From Arthrobacter echini (lineage in GTDB: Bacteria; Actinomycetota; Actinomycetes; Actinomycetales; Micrococcaceae): 64,000 nt of DNA. The DNA is taken from assembly GCF_004803505.1 (NCBI RefSeq), contig NZ_SSWH01000002.1, forward strand, positions 157,305-221,304, written 5' to 3'. The notes below the pieces were generated by a model. The model searched no databases. It was not told the origin of the DNA and saw only the letters and a list, made by a program, of their open reading frames with translations. The position numbers were made by a program, and so were the translations under genes. Positions 54,560 through 63,915 of this stretch are shown one piece after another; position 1 is the first letter of the stretch; each line of letters opens with the position of its first letter.

Positions 54560-54940
54560 TCAGGGCTCGCGGAGGATCCTCAGGTGCCTGGGCGCCGCTC
54601 CCGCGACGCCGGCCGGGACTTCCATGGGCGTCCTGGCGTCACGTCGGCCGGGCGTGGTCGGCTCGGGCTCGGCGGCGGCCTCCCGGACGGCCTCGACCAG
54701 GGCCACGAGATCATCCGGGTGGTGGTCGGGCGCGGCGTCGGGCAGCGCCAGGCGGAGAATCTCCCAGCCGCGGGGCACTGTCAGGCCCTCGGCGTGCGGG
54801 GAACACAGATCGTAGGTGTGCGGCTCGGCATAGGTCGCGAGCGGACCGACGACGGCGGTGGAATCCGCATAGACGTAGGTCAGCGTGGCTACCGCGCGCC
54901 GCTGGCAGGTCGATCTCGAGCATTGACGGAGTGGTCCCAC
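54560..54940 (-). CDS. DUF3499 domain-containing protein
   Basis: The 126-residue protein starts at GTG 54940, since the family begins a few residues before RQCSRSTC. The N-terminal RQCSRSTCQRRAVATLTYVY and the YDLCSPHAEGL segment give Cys-Cys and Cys-x-x-His, a possible zinc site. GPLATYAEPHTYDLC is highly conserved in this actinobacterial family. The function is unknown. It is divergent from a zincin-like gene and only 60 bp ahead of the Trm112 gene. Confidence 0.9.
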   Translation of the reverse strand: MGPLRQCSRSTCQRRAVATLTYVYADSTAVVGPLATYAEPHTYDLCSPHAEGLTVPRGWEILRLALPDAAPDHHPDDLVALVEAVREAAAEPEPTTPGRRDARTPMEVPAGVAGAAPRHLRILREP

Positions 54941-55053
54941 GATGGGCAAGCCTACCGGGCATGGACGACGATCGCCGTCCGGTGCGGGCGAGAGGAGTAC
55001 GCCCGGAGAGTACGCCGGGTGCGACACGCAGGTTCAAGGCTTAGAGTCGTCCC

Positions 55054-55548
55054 ATGGAGGATGCTGCGACATTTTCGGTCGAGCTGACCGATCCGACGCG
55101 CGGGGCAGGGCATCCGGCGCGTTCCTTCTTCGAGCGACGCCGGAACCGCAGGGGACGCGGGCTGCGCGGGGAACTGCTTCCACAGCATCTGCCCGGATCC
55201 CGCTCGAGGTCCGAGCGGTTCGACGACTGGGTCCTGGATTCCGTGCAGCGACTCGAGAGACTGTGGGGCGAGCGCATCCAGGACCTGCAGATCGTGGTGC
55301 AGGAGATCCCTGACGATCTCGAGAACAGGACGGCCGAGACCATCAACGGCCTGCTGGGCTCGTCCACTCCCGCCCGTCCCGGACGGCCCGCGGTGATCAC
55401 GCTCTACAGGCATCCGATCCTCATGGCCGCACGGAACGTCCTGCCACTGAACGAACTCGTCCACGACGTCGTGGTGGAGCAGACAGCCGAACTCATGGGC
55501 CTCGAACCGGAGGCGGTGGATCCGGCCTACGGCCGATCGCAGGCCTGA
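55054..55548 (+). CDS. Zincin-fold protein without HExxH (metallopeptidase family)
   Basis: The 164-residue protein belongs to the small zincin-like family next to DUF3499: FDDWVLDSVQRLERLWGERI, VVQEIPDD, ITLYRHPILMAA and LNELVHDVVVEQTAELMGL. The place where classical members have the zinc motif HExxH reads VEQTA, so the metal site is missing; this is typical of the actinobacterial branch. It is probably not an active peptidase. The N-terminal 50 residues are Arg-rich (RRRNRRGRGLRGELLP). It is convergent with whiB. Confidence 0.85.
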   Translation: MEDAATFSVELTDPTRGAGHPARSFFERRRNRRGRGLRGELLPQHLPGSRSRSERFDDWVLDSVQRLERLWGERIQDLQIVVQEIPDDLENRTAETINGLLGSSTPARPGRPAVITLYRHPILMAARNVLPLNELVHDVVVEQTAELMGLEPEAVDPAYGRSQA

Positions 55549-55585
55549 GCCCGGTCACCGAGGCACCGTACCGGCGGGCGCCGGA

Positions 55586-55621
55586 AGTACTCGGATCCCA
55601 CAGAGTACTCGGATCCCACAG
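55586..55621. repeat. 18-bp tandem duplication between convergent genes
   Basis: AGTACTCGGATCCCACAG is present twice in immediate succession (55586-55603 and 55604-55621), in the 78-bp gap after the zincin-like gene and before the whiB stop. Confidence 0.92.
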
Positions 55622-55626
55622 CTCGG

Positions 55627-56253
55627 TCAGCCGACGCCCCTGCGCAACCTGCGACGCTCACGCTCGGACAGACCGCCCCAGATGCCGAACCGCTCGTCCT
55701 TGTCCAGGGCGTACTCGAGGCACTCGGACCTCACCCTGCACGAGCCGCACACCTTCTTCGCATCGCGGGTGGAGCCGCCCTTCTCGGGGAAGAACGCCTC
55801 GGGATCCGTCTGCGCGCACAGTGCATCGGTCTGCCAGGACAGCTCGCCGTCGTCGTCGACACTGCCCGGCGTCATCGGCAGGACGAGAGCTACCGCCGGG
55901 GCTGCGGGTACCGGGAACAACGAGGTTCCGGAGCCGTACGGGGCATCGGATCCGGCCGGATCGGAGGCCCTCCGCCCGGCTGACGGAAGCGCGACGGCGC
56001 TGCTCGGGCGTTCGACGATCTCGGACATTGCGGCGTCGGCCAACAATGCATCCGGGAACGCCGACAGCGCGCCGTGCGCGGCGAGGAACGCCGTTGCCTG
56101 GTCCTCGAGCGCCGACAGCGAAGGCTGAGGACAGGACTCCACCGGACCGGCAGGATCGAAGAACCAGTCCGAGGGGTCCGACCCCGAGCCGTAGTGAACC
56201 GCTGCCTCCATCTCGATCCCGGATCGTTCCTGCGTGCGTTCTGCCTGCCCCAT
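55627..56253 (-). CDS. WhiB family iron-sulfur regulator with long N-terminal extension
   Basis: The protein has 208 residues from the ATG at 56253, which has GGAAGG 5 bases upstream. The last 82 residues are a complete WhiB domain: four Cys ligands (about 146, 169, 172 and 178 in DALCAQTDPEAFFPEKGGS and KVCGSCRVRSECLEYAL), the turn FGIWGGLSERERR and a basic tail. WhiB proteins bind a [4Fe-4S] cluster and usually the primary sigma factor. The domain resembles WhiB2/WhmD, linked to cell division. The 125-residue Ala/Ser/Pro-rich extension is unusual. The internal Met that would give a normal-length protein (55875) lacks a ribosome site. Confidence 0.9.
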   Translation of the reverse strand: MGQAERTQERSGIEMEAAVHYGSGSDPSDWFFDPAGPVESCPQPSLSALEDQATAFLAAHGALSAFPDALLADAAMSEIVERPSSAVALPSAGRRASDPAGSDAPYGSGTSLFPVPAAPAVALVLPMTPGSVDDDGELSWQTDALCAQTDPEAFFPEKGGSTRDAKKVCGSCRVRSECLEYALDKDERFGIWGGLSERERRRLRRGVG

Positions 56254-56333
56254 ATCAGCCTTCCCGGTGGTGCCGTTCCAGCATCAACAGGGTCGACGAT
56301 CGCTTCCCGCTGCTGGAACAAATCCGATGCCTA

Positions 56334-56363
56334 ATTACACGGGCGTAAGTCTTCCTTCGTCAA
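56334..56363 (-). promoter_or_regulatory. whiB promoter
   Basis: On the minus strand TTGACG (56358-56363), an 18-base spacer and TGTAAT (56334-56339) form a good sigma-70-type promoter. It leaves a leader of about 70 bases before the whiB ATG. Confidence 0.65.
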
Positions 56364-56504
56364 GCGGAAGAAGGATCTTATAGAGTCGGAGCGGAAACAA
56401 CCACGGGCGCCACGCCGGAGCGACTACCTGTTTTTCTCGTCGTCTCCCGATCATCCACCTCGGCGCTACGCCGCAGCCCCACCTCCGAGCCGGAAGATGC
56501 ACCC

Positions 56505-57287
56505 ATGCCGCAGTCACCAGCAGCACTCCTGGCGAGGATGCGCTCGAGCAGCCCCGCCTCCCCCCGCCTCATCTGGCACGGTAACGAGGGCCGGATCGAG
56601 CTCTCCGGTCGCGTCTTCGACAACTGGGTCGCCAAGAGCTCCAATCTCCTCGTGGAGGAGCTCGACGCGGTGGAGGGCACCGAGGTGGCATTCGACCTCC
56701 CGGTGCACTGGAAGACCCTCGCCCTCGCCTTCGCCTGCTGGCGGATCGGTGCGGTCGTCGTCCTGGCGGACGGTCACGATCCCGATGCGCGTGAGGAGCT
56801 CTCCCCCGACGCGGTCCCCGAGGGCGAGCTCGTCCTGTCCGCGACGGCCCTCGAGGGCATCGAGCCTCCGCGTGTCCTGGTGTGTGTGGCCCTCGGGTCG
56901 CTGGCCCCCGCATGGGAGGGGTCGCTGCCCACCGGAGCAGTCGACTTCGCGGCGGAGGTGCGCTCCCAGGATGATGTGTTCCCCGACCCGGTGGGCGGCG
57001 GCGTTGCAGGCTCCGCCCCTCTCGTGCGCGTGGGACGCAGGACACTGGATGCCCGGGATCTGGTGCGGGAGCTCACCTCGCCCTCACCGGTCACCGGCAG
57101 CGCGGGCTCGGCCCCCGGCCGGACACCGACCCTGCTCCTAGAACCGGGATCCACGGTGCTCAGAGCGCTGGCAGCCGCTTACACCCTCTGGGAGGGGAAC
57201 CAGGACGGCGCGCTCGTCCTGGTGGAGGAGGGCGTTGCGGTCTCGGAGGGCATGGTGCTCGGCGAGCGCATCACTGATCGGCTGTAG
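56505..57287 (+). CDS. TIGR03089 family protein
   Basis: The 260-residue protein is recognised as the actinobacterial TIGR03089 family by its N-terminal half (LLARMRSSSPASPRLIWHG, FDNWVAKSSNLLVEELD, HWKTLALAFACWRIGAVVV). This resembles the N-terminal subdomain of AMP-forming acyl-CoA synthetases but lacks their ATP and AMP-binding motifs. The function is unknown, and it is probably not a ligase. Its last 17 bases overlap the 3' end of gtrA on the other strand. It is divergent from whiB. Confidence 0.85.
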   Translation: MPQSPAALLARMRSSSPASPRLIWHGNEGRIELSGRVFDNWVAKSSNLLVEELDAVEGTEVAFDLPVHWKTLALAFACWRIGAVVVLADGHDPDAREELSPDAVPEGELVLSATALEGIEPPRVLVCVALGSLAPAWEGSLPTGAVDFAAEVRSQDDVFPDPVGGGVAGSAPLVRVGRRTLDARDLVRELTSPSPVTGSAGSAPGRTPTLLLEPGSTVLRALAAAYTLWEGNQDGALVLVEEGVAVSEGMVLGERITDRL

Positions 57288-57846
57288 AACGCCCCGCACG
57301 GGCCTCGTCCGGCATCCGGGCAGCCGTTCCGCCCTCCGGCACAGGGCCCTGCGCCGAGGGGCGGCCGTGCACGAGCTCCCGGTCGTGACCGAACCCGGGT
57401 TCCGCGTCGAGCTCGACGTTGAAGACCCAGAAGCGATAGGCCACGAACCGGACGAGTGTCGCGAGCACCGTACCGAGAATCCCCACGAGGAACAGCGGCT
57501 GCGGCTCGGTGACGCCGAACCCGTACTTCGCGACGGCGACGCATCCTGCGGCGATGCCCATCCCGATGACATTGATGAGCACGAACATGCCCAGTTCGCG
57601 GGCCGCGTTGGGCTGGCGGCGGTGACGGAAGGTCCAGTACCGGTTGGCGACCCAGGCGAAGACGGTCGCAACACCGGCCGAGACGAAACGCGCCTTGACC
57701 TCGCTGCCACTCATGGGCCCGTGGATCAGGTACCAGTAGAGACCGTTGTCGATGACGAATGCGATGCCTCCCACCGCGCCGAACTTCGCCGCCTCACGCC
57801 ACAGGAGCGAGGCCAGGCCCCTGATCCGGTCCATGGGTGCTGCCAC
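57271..57846 (-). CDS. GtrA family membrane protein
   Basis: The 191-residue protein has four membrane helices at about 16-145. GtrA motifs are KFGAVGGIAFVIDNGLYWYL, FAWVANRYWTFRHRR and FVAYRFWVFN. The GTG at 57846 is preferred over an ATG four codons later because GGAGG lies 7 bases upstream. GtrA-like proteins are thought to flip polyprenyl-linked sugars or help build teichoic-acid and arabinogalactan-type polymers. The C-terminal 50 residues are hydrophilic. It is divergent from purK. Confidence 0.9.
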   Translation of the reverse strand: MAAPMDRIRGLASLLWREAAKFGAVGGIAFVIDNGLYWYLIHGPMSGSEVKARFVSAGVATVFAWVANRYWTFRHRRQPNAARELGMFVLINVIGMGIAAGCVAVAKYGFGVTEPQPLFLVGILGTVLATLVRFVAYRFWVFNVELDAEPGFGHDRELVHGRPSAQGPVPEGGTAARMPDEARAGRSTADQ

Positions 57847-58059
57847 TGCTCTACCTCCGTGGGTGGGGATGAACGCCGGGCAGCAAGGGAACCTGTCCCC
57901 GGTCGCAGGAGAGTCCGTCGGTGGCCCGCGGAACGGGCCGCCGGGCAGAGCTCTCCGCGGCGTGATCGGTCCCATTTTACGGCCCTTCCCGCTGTCCCTG
58001 CGGCAGGGATCGCGCCCGGCCCGCAGGGGAGCTGTCACTGTGGCCGGTAATCTGTGGTG

Positions 58060-59235
58060 ATGACATTTCCAGTGGTAGGTGTGATCGGCGGTGGGCAACT
58101 CGCCCGGATGATGGCAGGCCCCGCCGTCGAACTGGGCATCGAGCTCCGCGTCCTCGCCGAGGGCCCGGACGTCTCGGCGGTCGCGGCCGTGGCACATTCG
58201 AGCATCGGGGACTACCGCGACCTTCAGACGCTGCGCGACTTCGCCGCCGGGGTCGACGTCGTGACGTTCGACCACGAACACGTACCGGGTGAGCTGCTCG
58301 AGCAGTTGGCAGCCGACGGAGTCTCCATCCAGCCATCTCCCTCGGCGCTGCTGCATGCCCAGGACAAGCTCGTCATGAGGCGTGCCGTCGAGGATCTCGG
58401 ACTGCCGAATCCCCGCTGGCGGGCCGTGCGGGACGCCGCCGGGATCGAGGCCTTCGCCGTCGAGGCAGGCTGGCCCGTGGTCCTGAAGACTCCCCGCGGC
58501 GGGTACGACGGCAAGGGAGTCCTCGTACTGCAGGATGCCGCCGGGGTCGCGGAGGCTGCCGCCTGGTTCACCGGCGGGGACCTGCTCGTGGAGCAGTTCG
58601 TCCCCTTCAGCCGCGAGCTCTCCGTCCTGGTGGCCAGGCGCCCCTCGGGTGAGTCGCTCGCCTGGCCCGTCGTGGAGTCGATCCAGGTCGACAGCGTGTG
58701 CGACGAGGTGATCGCACCCGCCCCGGGGCTACCCGCGGCGATCGCCGACGCCGTGACGGCGGCCGGGCTGCGGATCGCCGAGCGTCTCGGCGTCACCGGC
58801 GTCATGGCGGTCGAGCTGTTCGAGACCCCGGGGACGGGCGTGGGATACCTCGTCAACGAGCTCGCCATGCGCCCGCACAATTCCGGCCACTGGACCATGG
58901 ACGGCTCGCTGACCGGTCAGTTCGAACAGCACCTGCGTGCGGTGCTCGATCTCCCGCTCGGCGCCACGGATCCGGTGCGCCAGTACGCTGTGATGAAAAA
59001 CATCCTCGGAGGTCCGAACACCGATATCTACGCCGCCTACCCGCCCGGTATGTCCTCAGGACCATCCGCTAAGGTGCACTTCTACGGCAAGGACGTCCGT
59101 CCTGGCCGCAAGATCGGCCACGTCAACGCACTTGCCGCGCAGGGAGAACCGCTCGAGGCCGTGCGTGCACGGGCCGCGGGGGTTGCCGGGACACTTCGCG
59201 ACGGTACCGGGATGCCCTCCACCGACCACGCATGA
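58060..59235 (+). CDS. purK: N5-carboxyaminoimidazole ribonucleotide synthase
   Basis: The 391-residue ATP-grasp enzyme carboxylates AIR in purine synthesis. Motifs are [13 protein letters not shown] at the N-terminus, [24 protein letters not shown] (ATP-grasp loop), [19 protein letters not shown], and [28 protein letters not shown] (metal-binding Glu and Asn). GTG 58054 and 58057 are alternative starts. The ATG is chosen because TAATCT lies exactly 6 bases before it, suggesting leaderless transcription, though no -35 is seen. It overlaps purE by 4 bp. Confidence 0.96.
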   Translation: MTFPVVGVIGGGQLARMMAGPAVELGIELRVLAEGPDVSAVAAVAHSSIGDYRDLQTLRDFAAGVDVVTFDHEHVPGELLEQLAADGVSIQPSPSALLHAQDKLVMRRAVEDLGLPNPRWRAVRDAAGIEAFAVEAGWPVVLKTPRGGYDGKGVLVLQDAAGVAEAAAWFTGGDLLVEQFVPFSRELSVLVARRPSGESLAWPVVESIQVDSVCDEVIAPAPGLPAAIADAVTAAGLRIAERLGVTGVMAVELFETPGTGVGYLVNELAMRPHNSGHWTMDGSLTGQFEQHLRAVLDLPLGATDPVRQYAVMKNILGGPNTDIYAAYPPGMSSGPSAKVHFYGKDVRPGRKIGHVNALAAQGEPLEAVRARAAGVAGTLRDGTGMPSTDHA

Positions 59236-59780
59236 TCGAAGGGAACACAGTGACCGACGCGCAGGTAGGGCTCGTGATGGGATCGGACTCCGACTGGCCC
59301 GTCATGGAAGCCGCAGCAGCAGCGCTGGCCGAGTTCGCCGTCCCCTACGAGGCCGACGTCCTCTCCGCCCACCGGATGCCGAGCGACATGATCGAGTACG
59401 GCCGGAGCGCCCACGCGCGTGGAGTGCGGGTCATCATCGCCGGCGCCGGTGGCGCAGCTCATCTGCCGGGAATGCTGGCATCGGTGACCCCACTGCCGGT
59501 GATCGGAGTCCCGGTTCCACTGCGTCATCTCGACGGGATGGACTCCCTGCTCTCGATGGTGCAGATGCCGGCCGGTGTACCCGTGGCAACGGTGTCGATC
59601 GGAGGGGCGCGCAATGCCGGACTCCTCGCCGTGCGCATCCTCGCCGCCGGGACCGACGAGCAGGCACGGACGCTGCAGCGACAGCTCGGTGATTTCGCAC
59701 AGGCGCTCCGGGAGACGGCCGAGCACAAGGGTGCAGCGCTGCGATCCCGGATCGCCGGGTCGACGGCAGCAGACTCGTGA
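59232..59780 (+). CDS. purE: N5-carboxyaminoimidazole ribonucleotide mutase
   Basis: The 182-residue class I PurE converts N5-CAIR to CAIR. The motifs [13 protein letters not shown] (Ser-Asp at the active site), VLSAHRMP with the catalytic His, [13 protein letters not shown] and [22 protein letters not shown] are all present. It is coupled to purK upstream (4 bp) and to the LCP gene downstream (4 bp, GTGA). Confidence 0.97.
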   Translation: MIEGNTVTDAQVGLVMGSDSDWPVMEAAAAALAEFAVPYEADVLSAHRMPSDMIEYGRSAHARGVRVIIAGAGGAAHLPGMLASVTPLPVIGVPVPLRHLDGMDSLLSMVQMPAGVPVATVSIGGARNAGLLAVRILAAGTDEQARTLQRQLGDFAQALRETAEHKGAALRSRIAGSTAADS

Positions 59781-61345
59781 GCCTCACCCGCACCCGGACC
59801 GCCGTCGGCAGCAGCACCTCCCTGACCGATCCCGTTCGTTTTCCACGCTCCGCTCCCCCGAAGGTCCGTACCAGGCGTGCTTTCGTCCTCCTGCTCATGA
59901 CGCTCCTGCTGCCGGGTTCGGCGCAGATCGTCGCCGGCGACCGCGGGTTGGGCCGGCGCGCACTGCGCGTCACCTTCGCCTGCTGGGCGCTCGTCCTGCT
60001 GTCCCTGGTGCTCGCGCTGGCCGACAGGTCGCTGCTGGTCGGCATCGTCACGCATCGCTGGTGGTCACTGGCCATCATCGTCGCGCTGCTCGGGATCGCA
60101 CTCGGCTGGGCCCTGCTGTTCGTGAACACGCTGCGCCTGATCCGCCTACCGTTGCTCGATCGCGCGGTCCGTCCTGCCGTCGCGGCCACCATGGCGCTTC
60201 TCATGGTGCTCACCAGCGGATCCCTCGCTTACGGCGCCTATGTCCTCGGTGTCGGGCGCTCGACCGTCGGTTCCATCTTCTCCTCGGGACCGGCGTTCGA
60301 GCCTGTGGACGGGCGCTACAACTTCCTGCTCATGGGCGGCGATGCCGGTGAGGACCGCACCGGACGCCGACCGGACAGCATCTCGGTGATCAGCGTCGAC
60401 GCCGGGACCGGCTCCACCGTGACCTTCAGTATCCCGAGGAACTTCCAGAACGCGCCGTTCCCCGACGGCTCTCCGCTCCAACAGGTCTTCCCGGACGGCT
60501 ACTCGTGCGGGGACGAGTGCATCATCAACAGCCTCTACACCGAGGTGACCCAGAACTACGCCGAGCTGTATCCCGATGCCGCTGATCCGGGAGCGGCAGC
60601 CATGATGGACGCGGCGAGCGGTGTGCTCGGCATCGACGTCCAGGCCTATGTGCTGGTGGACATGAGCGGATTCGAACAGCTCATCAATGCGATGGGAGGT
60701 GTCACCATCGACGTCGGGGGCTGGGTCCCGATCACTGCCGCGGAGATTCCCGGCACCGACCCCGTCCGGCACTATCCGCCCGACGGCTGGATAGCGCCGG
60801 GCGTCCAGAGACTGGATGGGTACCACGCTCTCTGGTATGCCAGAAGCCGCGAGTTCGTCACGGACTACCACCGCATCTCCCGGCAGCAGTGCGTGCAGCA
60901 GGCGATGATCGCCCAGCTGGATCCGGCGACCCTCATCACGCGGTTCCAGTCCATCGCCGCTGCCGGTACGCAGATCGTCGAGACGGACATCGCGCAGGAT
61001 CAGCTGGCGGGCTTCGTCGATCTGGCCCTCAAGGCCCAGGGTCAGTCGACCCGCCGACTGACCATCGGCGCACCGGATTTCGGTACCGTGGAGGAGAACT
61101 TCGCCACCTACCCGGATCTGGATCGCGTGCACTCGCGCGTGCGGACCATGCTCGCGGAGGATGTCGCGGACGCCGGGGCGATCCGCCCTCTCGAGCTGGA
61201 GCGCGCAGGAGTCGTCGGGATGCTGCCTGCGCAGGACACCGGCAGCGGCATCACCGAGCAGTACCTGCAGGAGCTCGCCACCATCGGGGACGACGCCACG
61301 CTGAGCGAACTCCTCGACGACAACGGCGAGTGCTCGCCGGCCTGA
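59777..61345 (+). CDS. LytR-CpsA-Psr (LCP) family glycopolymer transferase
   Basis: The 522-residue protein has three or four N-terminal membrane helices (about 35-165), more than the usual single anchor. The extracytoplasmic LCP domain runs from about 180: [20 protein letters not shown] (catalytic-type Asp and Arg), SIPRNFQ, a disulfide-like Cys pair in [13 protein letters not shown], and [25 protein letters not shown] with the polyprenyl-phosphate-binding Arg residues. LCP enzymes attach lipid-linked glycopolymers to peptidoglycan. Such an enzyme could finish the polymer started by the operon at 1-7.7 kb, as inference. It starts at GTG overlapping purE. Confidence 0.93.
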   Translation: MSLTRTRTAVGSSTSLTDPVRFPRSAPPKVRTRRAFVLLLMTLLLPGSAQIVAGDRGLGRRALRVTFACWALVLLSLVLALADRSLLVGIVTHRWWSLAIIVALLGIALGWALLFVNTLRLIRLPLLDRAVRPAVAATMALLMVLTSGSLAYGAYVLGVGRSTVGSIFSSGPAFEPVDGRYNFLLMGGDAGEDRTGRRPDSISVISVDAGTGSTVTFSIPRNFQNAPFPDGSPLQQVFPDGYSCGDECIINSLYTEVTQNYAELYPDAADPGAAAMMDAASGVLGIDVQAYVLVDMSGFEQLINAMGGVTIDVGGWVPITAAEIPGTDPVRHYPPDGWIAPGVQRLDGYHALWYARSREFVTDYHRISRQQCVQQAMIAQLDPATLITRFQSIAAAGTQIVETDIAQDQLAGFVDLALKAQGQSTRRLTIGAPDFGTVEENFATYPDLDRVHSRVRTMLAEDVADAGAIRPLELERAGVVGMLPAQDTGSGITEQYLQELATIGDDATLSELLDDNGECSPA

Positions 61346-61405
61346 ACCGCGCGTACCCGCCGTCCTTCCATCTTGTCCACTGCCCCCTCCCGAAGGACTC
61401 CGACG

Positions 61406-62863
61406 ATGCATCTGCTGGACAGCACGCTCCGCCCCTACGCCTGGGGATCCCGGCATGCCATTGCCGATCTGCTGGGCAGGGAACCCTCCGGTGAGCCCGA
61501 GGCCGAGCTCTGGATCGGCGCCCATCCGGACTCCCCCTCGCGCATCGCGGACCGGCACGGTGACGGGCCGGGTCTCGACGAGATCATCGGTGAGGATCCG
61601 AAGGGACTCCTCGGCGAGGCGACGGCAGAGCGGTTCGGTGACCGGCTGCCCTTCCTGCTGAAGGTGCTCGCGGCCGACTCCGCGCTGTCCCTGCAGGTCC
61701 ATCCCAGCGCGGAGCAGGCCGCGGCGGGCTTCGACGCCGAGGAGTCCGACGGCGTGCCCCGTTCCGCTGCGCACCGCACCTACCGCGACCGCAACCCCAA
61801 GCCCGAGATGCTCTATCCCCTCTCGGACTTCGAGGCACTCTGCGGGTTCAGGCCGCTGTCCGACGCCGTTGCCACCTTCGCCTTCCTCGCCACGGCCGTC
61901 GAACCCGGATCGCCGGCGCACGATCTCCTCGACTCCGTGGCGGCACGGCTCGTCGCAGGAGGCGAGGAGGCCTTGCGCGCGGTCTTCACGCAGTTGCTGC
62001 ACGCAGCCCCCGGCATCGTGAAGGAGGTCGCGGACGCCGTCGGGCAGATCGATCGCCGCGAGGAATCGGCCGGTGCTGCCGCTCCCGGACCGGTGTCCGC
62101 GGCAGTACCCCGGAGGACCGACGACGCCGTCGTGCTCGATCTGGCGACCGTCAGGGAGCTCTCCGCCCAGTACCCGGAAGACCCGGGCGTCCTCGTGGCA
62201 CTGCTGCTGAACCGCGTCTCGCTCCGACCGGGAGAAGCGATCTACCTGCCCGCGGGGAACGTCCACGCCTATCTGAGCGGGCTGGGCATCGAGGTGATGG
62301 CCTCCTCGGACAACGTGCTGCGCGGAGGCCTGACGTCCAAGCACGTGGCTCCCGACGAACTGCTCGAGACGGTGGTCTTCGAAGCCACGGCTCCGCCGAC
62401 GCTGCTGCCCGAGTACACCCTGTTCGACCAGGAGCTGTACCGTCCTCCGTTCGACGAGTTCCAGCTCCAGCGCATCGTCCTCGCTGATTCCACAGCAGGA
62501 CCCGGACATGCCAGGCCTGGCGGGAGCGGTGCGGGGCGGGCCGGTGGCGTGACTCCTCCTGCCGGGACCACGCATGCCGATGCCGCACCCGCCCATGTCC
62601 CGGTGGTCCAGAACGGACCGGTGGTGGTCCTGGCCGTGAGCGGTCCGATCCTGCTCGACACCCCGCGTTCCACCCTGTCCGTCCCGCGGGGCGCGAGCGC
62701 CTTCGTGGGGGCCGCCGAAGCGCCCCTGATCGTCCGCCCGGCGGCCGACGAGCACGGCGCTACCGCCGGTCCCGTGCTCGCCTTCGCGGTGACCGTCGGC
62801 ACAGCCGGGCCCTCCGACGCCGGTGTCGGTGCGCGCGACGTCGACGGGGACGAGTCCCGCTAG
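61406..62863 (+). CDS. manA: Mannose-6-phosphate isomerase, class I
   Basis: The 485-residue zinc enzyme interconverts fructose 6-phosphate and mannose 6-phosphate, feeding GDP-mannose and mannosylation. Motifs are LRPYAWGSRHAI, ELWIGAHPDSPS, LQVHPSAEQA (zinc His), NPKPEMLYPL (zinc Glu) and YLPAGNVHAYLSGLGIEVMASSDNVLRGGLT. It is longer than the roughly 400-residue norm because of Gly/Ala/Pro-rich inserts at about 222-240 and 370-395. ATG 61406 has GAAGGA 8 bases upstream. It ends with a 4-bp tail-to-tail overlap with femX-like. Confidence 0.95.
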   Translation: MHLLDSTLRPYAWGSRHAIADLLGREPSGEPEAELWIGAHPDSPSRIADRHGDGPGLDEIIGEDPKGLLGEATAERFGDRLPFLLKVLAADSALSLQVHPSAEQAAAGFDAEESDGVPRSAAHRTYRDRNPKPEMLYPLSDFEALCGFRPLSDAVATFAFLATAVEPGSPAHDLLDSVAARLVAGGEEALRAVFTQLLHAAPGIVKEVADAVGQIDRREESAGAAAPGPVSAAVPRRTDDAVVLDLATVRELSAQYPEDPGVLVALLLNRVSLRPGEAIYLPAGNVHAYLSGLGIEVMASSDNVLRGGLTSKHVAPDELLETVVFEATAPPTLLPEYTLFDQELYRPPFDEFQLQRIVLADSTAGPGHARPGGSGAGRAGGVTPPAGTTHADAAPAHVPVVQNGPVVVLAVSGPILLDTPRSTLSVPRGASAFVGAAEAPLIVRPAADEHGATAGPVLAFAVTVGTAGPSDAGVGARDVDGDESR

Positions 62864-63915
62864 CTGTTCCCGCCGCGAACCCTGCCGCGCAGTTCATGGA
62901 GTACGGGCTGTATGCGCGCTGCCTGCCGGCGCGCCTGCTGCATACCGCGCCTGGCCAGGGGCAGCAGGCGGTCGAACAGCGGGTAGTAGCGCGAGAGCGG
63001 CAGGTCCCAGGTGCCAGCGAGCTGGTTCTCGTGCTCCGCCCAGCCCATCTTGAAGCGGGAGACGCCGTCGTTGAGCAGACCGTTGAAGTCGTAGCGGGCA
63101 ACGCCGCGCGCCTTCATCTCCCGGATGGCGAACCACTTCAGCGCGTAGTTGGCGCGCAGTCTCTCCCCCTCCTCCGTCATGCCGCCGTAGAGCTCGAAGG
63201 AGGTCACCCGACTCGTGGAGAGCCACAAAAAGGCGACGACGTCGTGGCCCCGGAACGCCGCGTAGACCGGCGAGGCGTCGCCGAGGTTGTCGAAGATGTC
63301 GAGGTAGTAGGAGTCCTCGTGGATGCCGAAGCCGGCCCGCTGCGCCGTCAGCCGGTAGACGTCGAGGCACGCACCGAGTTCACCGCGCTCGACCCGGCGG
63401 ATGTCCAGGTCCTCCCGGCCCGACTTCCGGATGTACTGCCGGTGCTTCTTGGACATGCCGCCCAGCAGGTCGTCCTCCGAGCGGCGCAGATCGAGGATGA
63501 GCGTGCGCGGGATCAGGATCGTGTTCCCACTCGCCCTGAAGCCGCTGCCGGGCAGGGCCCTGGCCTCGGCGCTCGTCGCATCCCAGTCCGGTTCGATGCT
63601 CAGTGCCACGGAGCGGTGCGTGGATCGGACGTACTCCGCGACGGCGTGCAACACCTCTGCCGCCCTGCCCTGTCGCACCTGCGGTCCCCTCGGGAGGTAC
63701 GCGAGGCTGCGCAGGGGCACGGGCAGGGCCCTGAGCACGAGCTGGGCCGCGCCGATCACCACGTCGTCCTCCATCACGAGGAGACGGTCGGCGCTCCAGC
63801 CGTGGGCCGCCTTCGTCTGCCCCCAGCCCCACAGCTGCTGGGGATGGCCCTCCAGCTCGTTGACGGTTGCGTCCCAGAGGGCGCGGTCGAGGCACGGCGA
63901 CACGGAAAGACTCAT
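62860..63915 (-). CDS. FemABX-type peptidyltransferase (peptidoglycan bridge)
   Basis: The 351-residue protein has the two tandem GNAT-like halves of FemABX enzymes. It shows PQQLWGWGQTKAAHGW (the Q-x-W-W/G-x-x-K region), YLPRGPQVRQG, LDLRRSEDDLLGGMSKKHRQYIRKS (the M-x-x-K-x-R-x-x-I-R-K signature), YAAFRGHDVVAFLW, and YDFNGLLNDGVSRFKMGW near the end. They use aminoacyl-tRNA to add residues to the lipid II stem, giving the interpeptide bridge of A3-type peptidoglycan found in Arthrobacter relatives. No coiled-coil tRNA arm is seen. A TAGGCT box lies exactly 6 bases before the ATG, suggesting leaderless transcription. Confidence 0.93.
   Translation of the reverse strand: MSLSVSPCLDRALWDATVNELEGHPQQLWGWGQTKAAHGWSADRLLVMEDDVVIGAAQLVLRALPVPLRSLAYLPRGPQVRQGRAAEVLHAVAEYVRSTHRSVALSIEPDWDATSAEARALPGSGFRASGNTILIPRTLILDLRRSEDDLLGGMSKKHRQYIRKSGREDLDIRRVERGELGACLDVYRLTAQRAGFGIHEDSYYLDIFDNLGDASPVYAAFRGHDVVAFLWLSTSRVTSFELYGGMTEEGERLRANYALKWFAIREMKARGVARYDFNGLLNDGVSRFKMGWAEHENQLAGTWDLPLSRYYPLFDRLLPLARRGMQQARRQAARIQPVLHELRGRVRGGNS

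Noticed and set aside
60146-62755. Minus-strand open frame of 869 codons
   Set aside because: It is antisense to the LCP gene and manA, with Arg/Gly/Asp-rich shadow composition and no domains.
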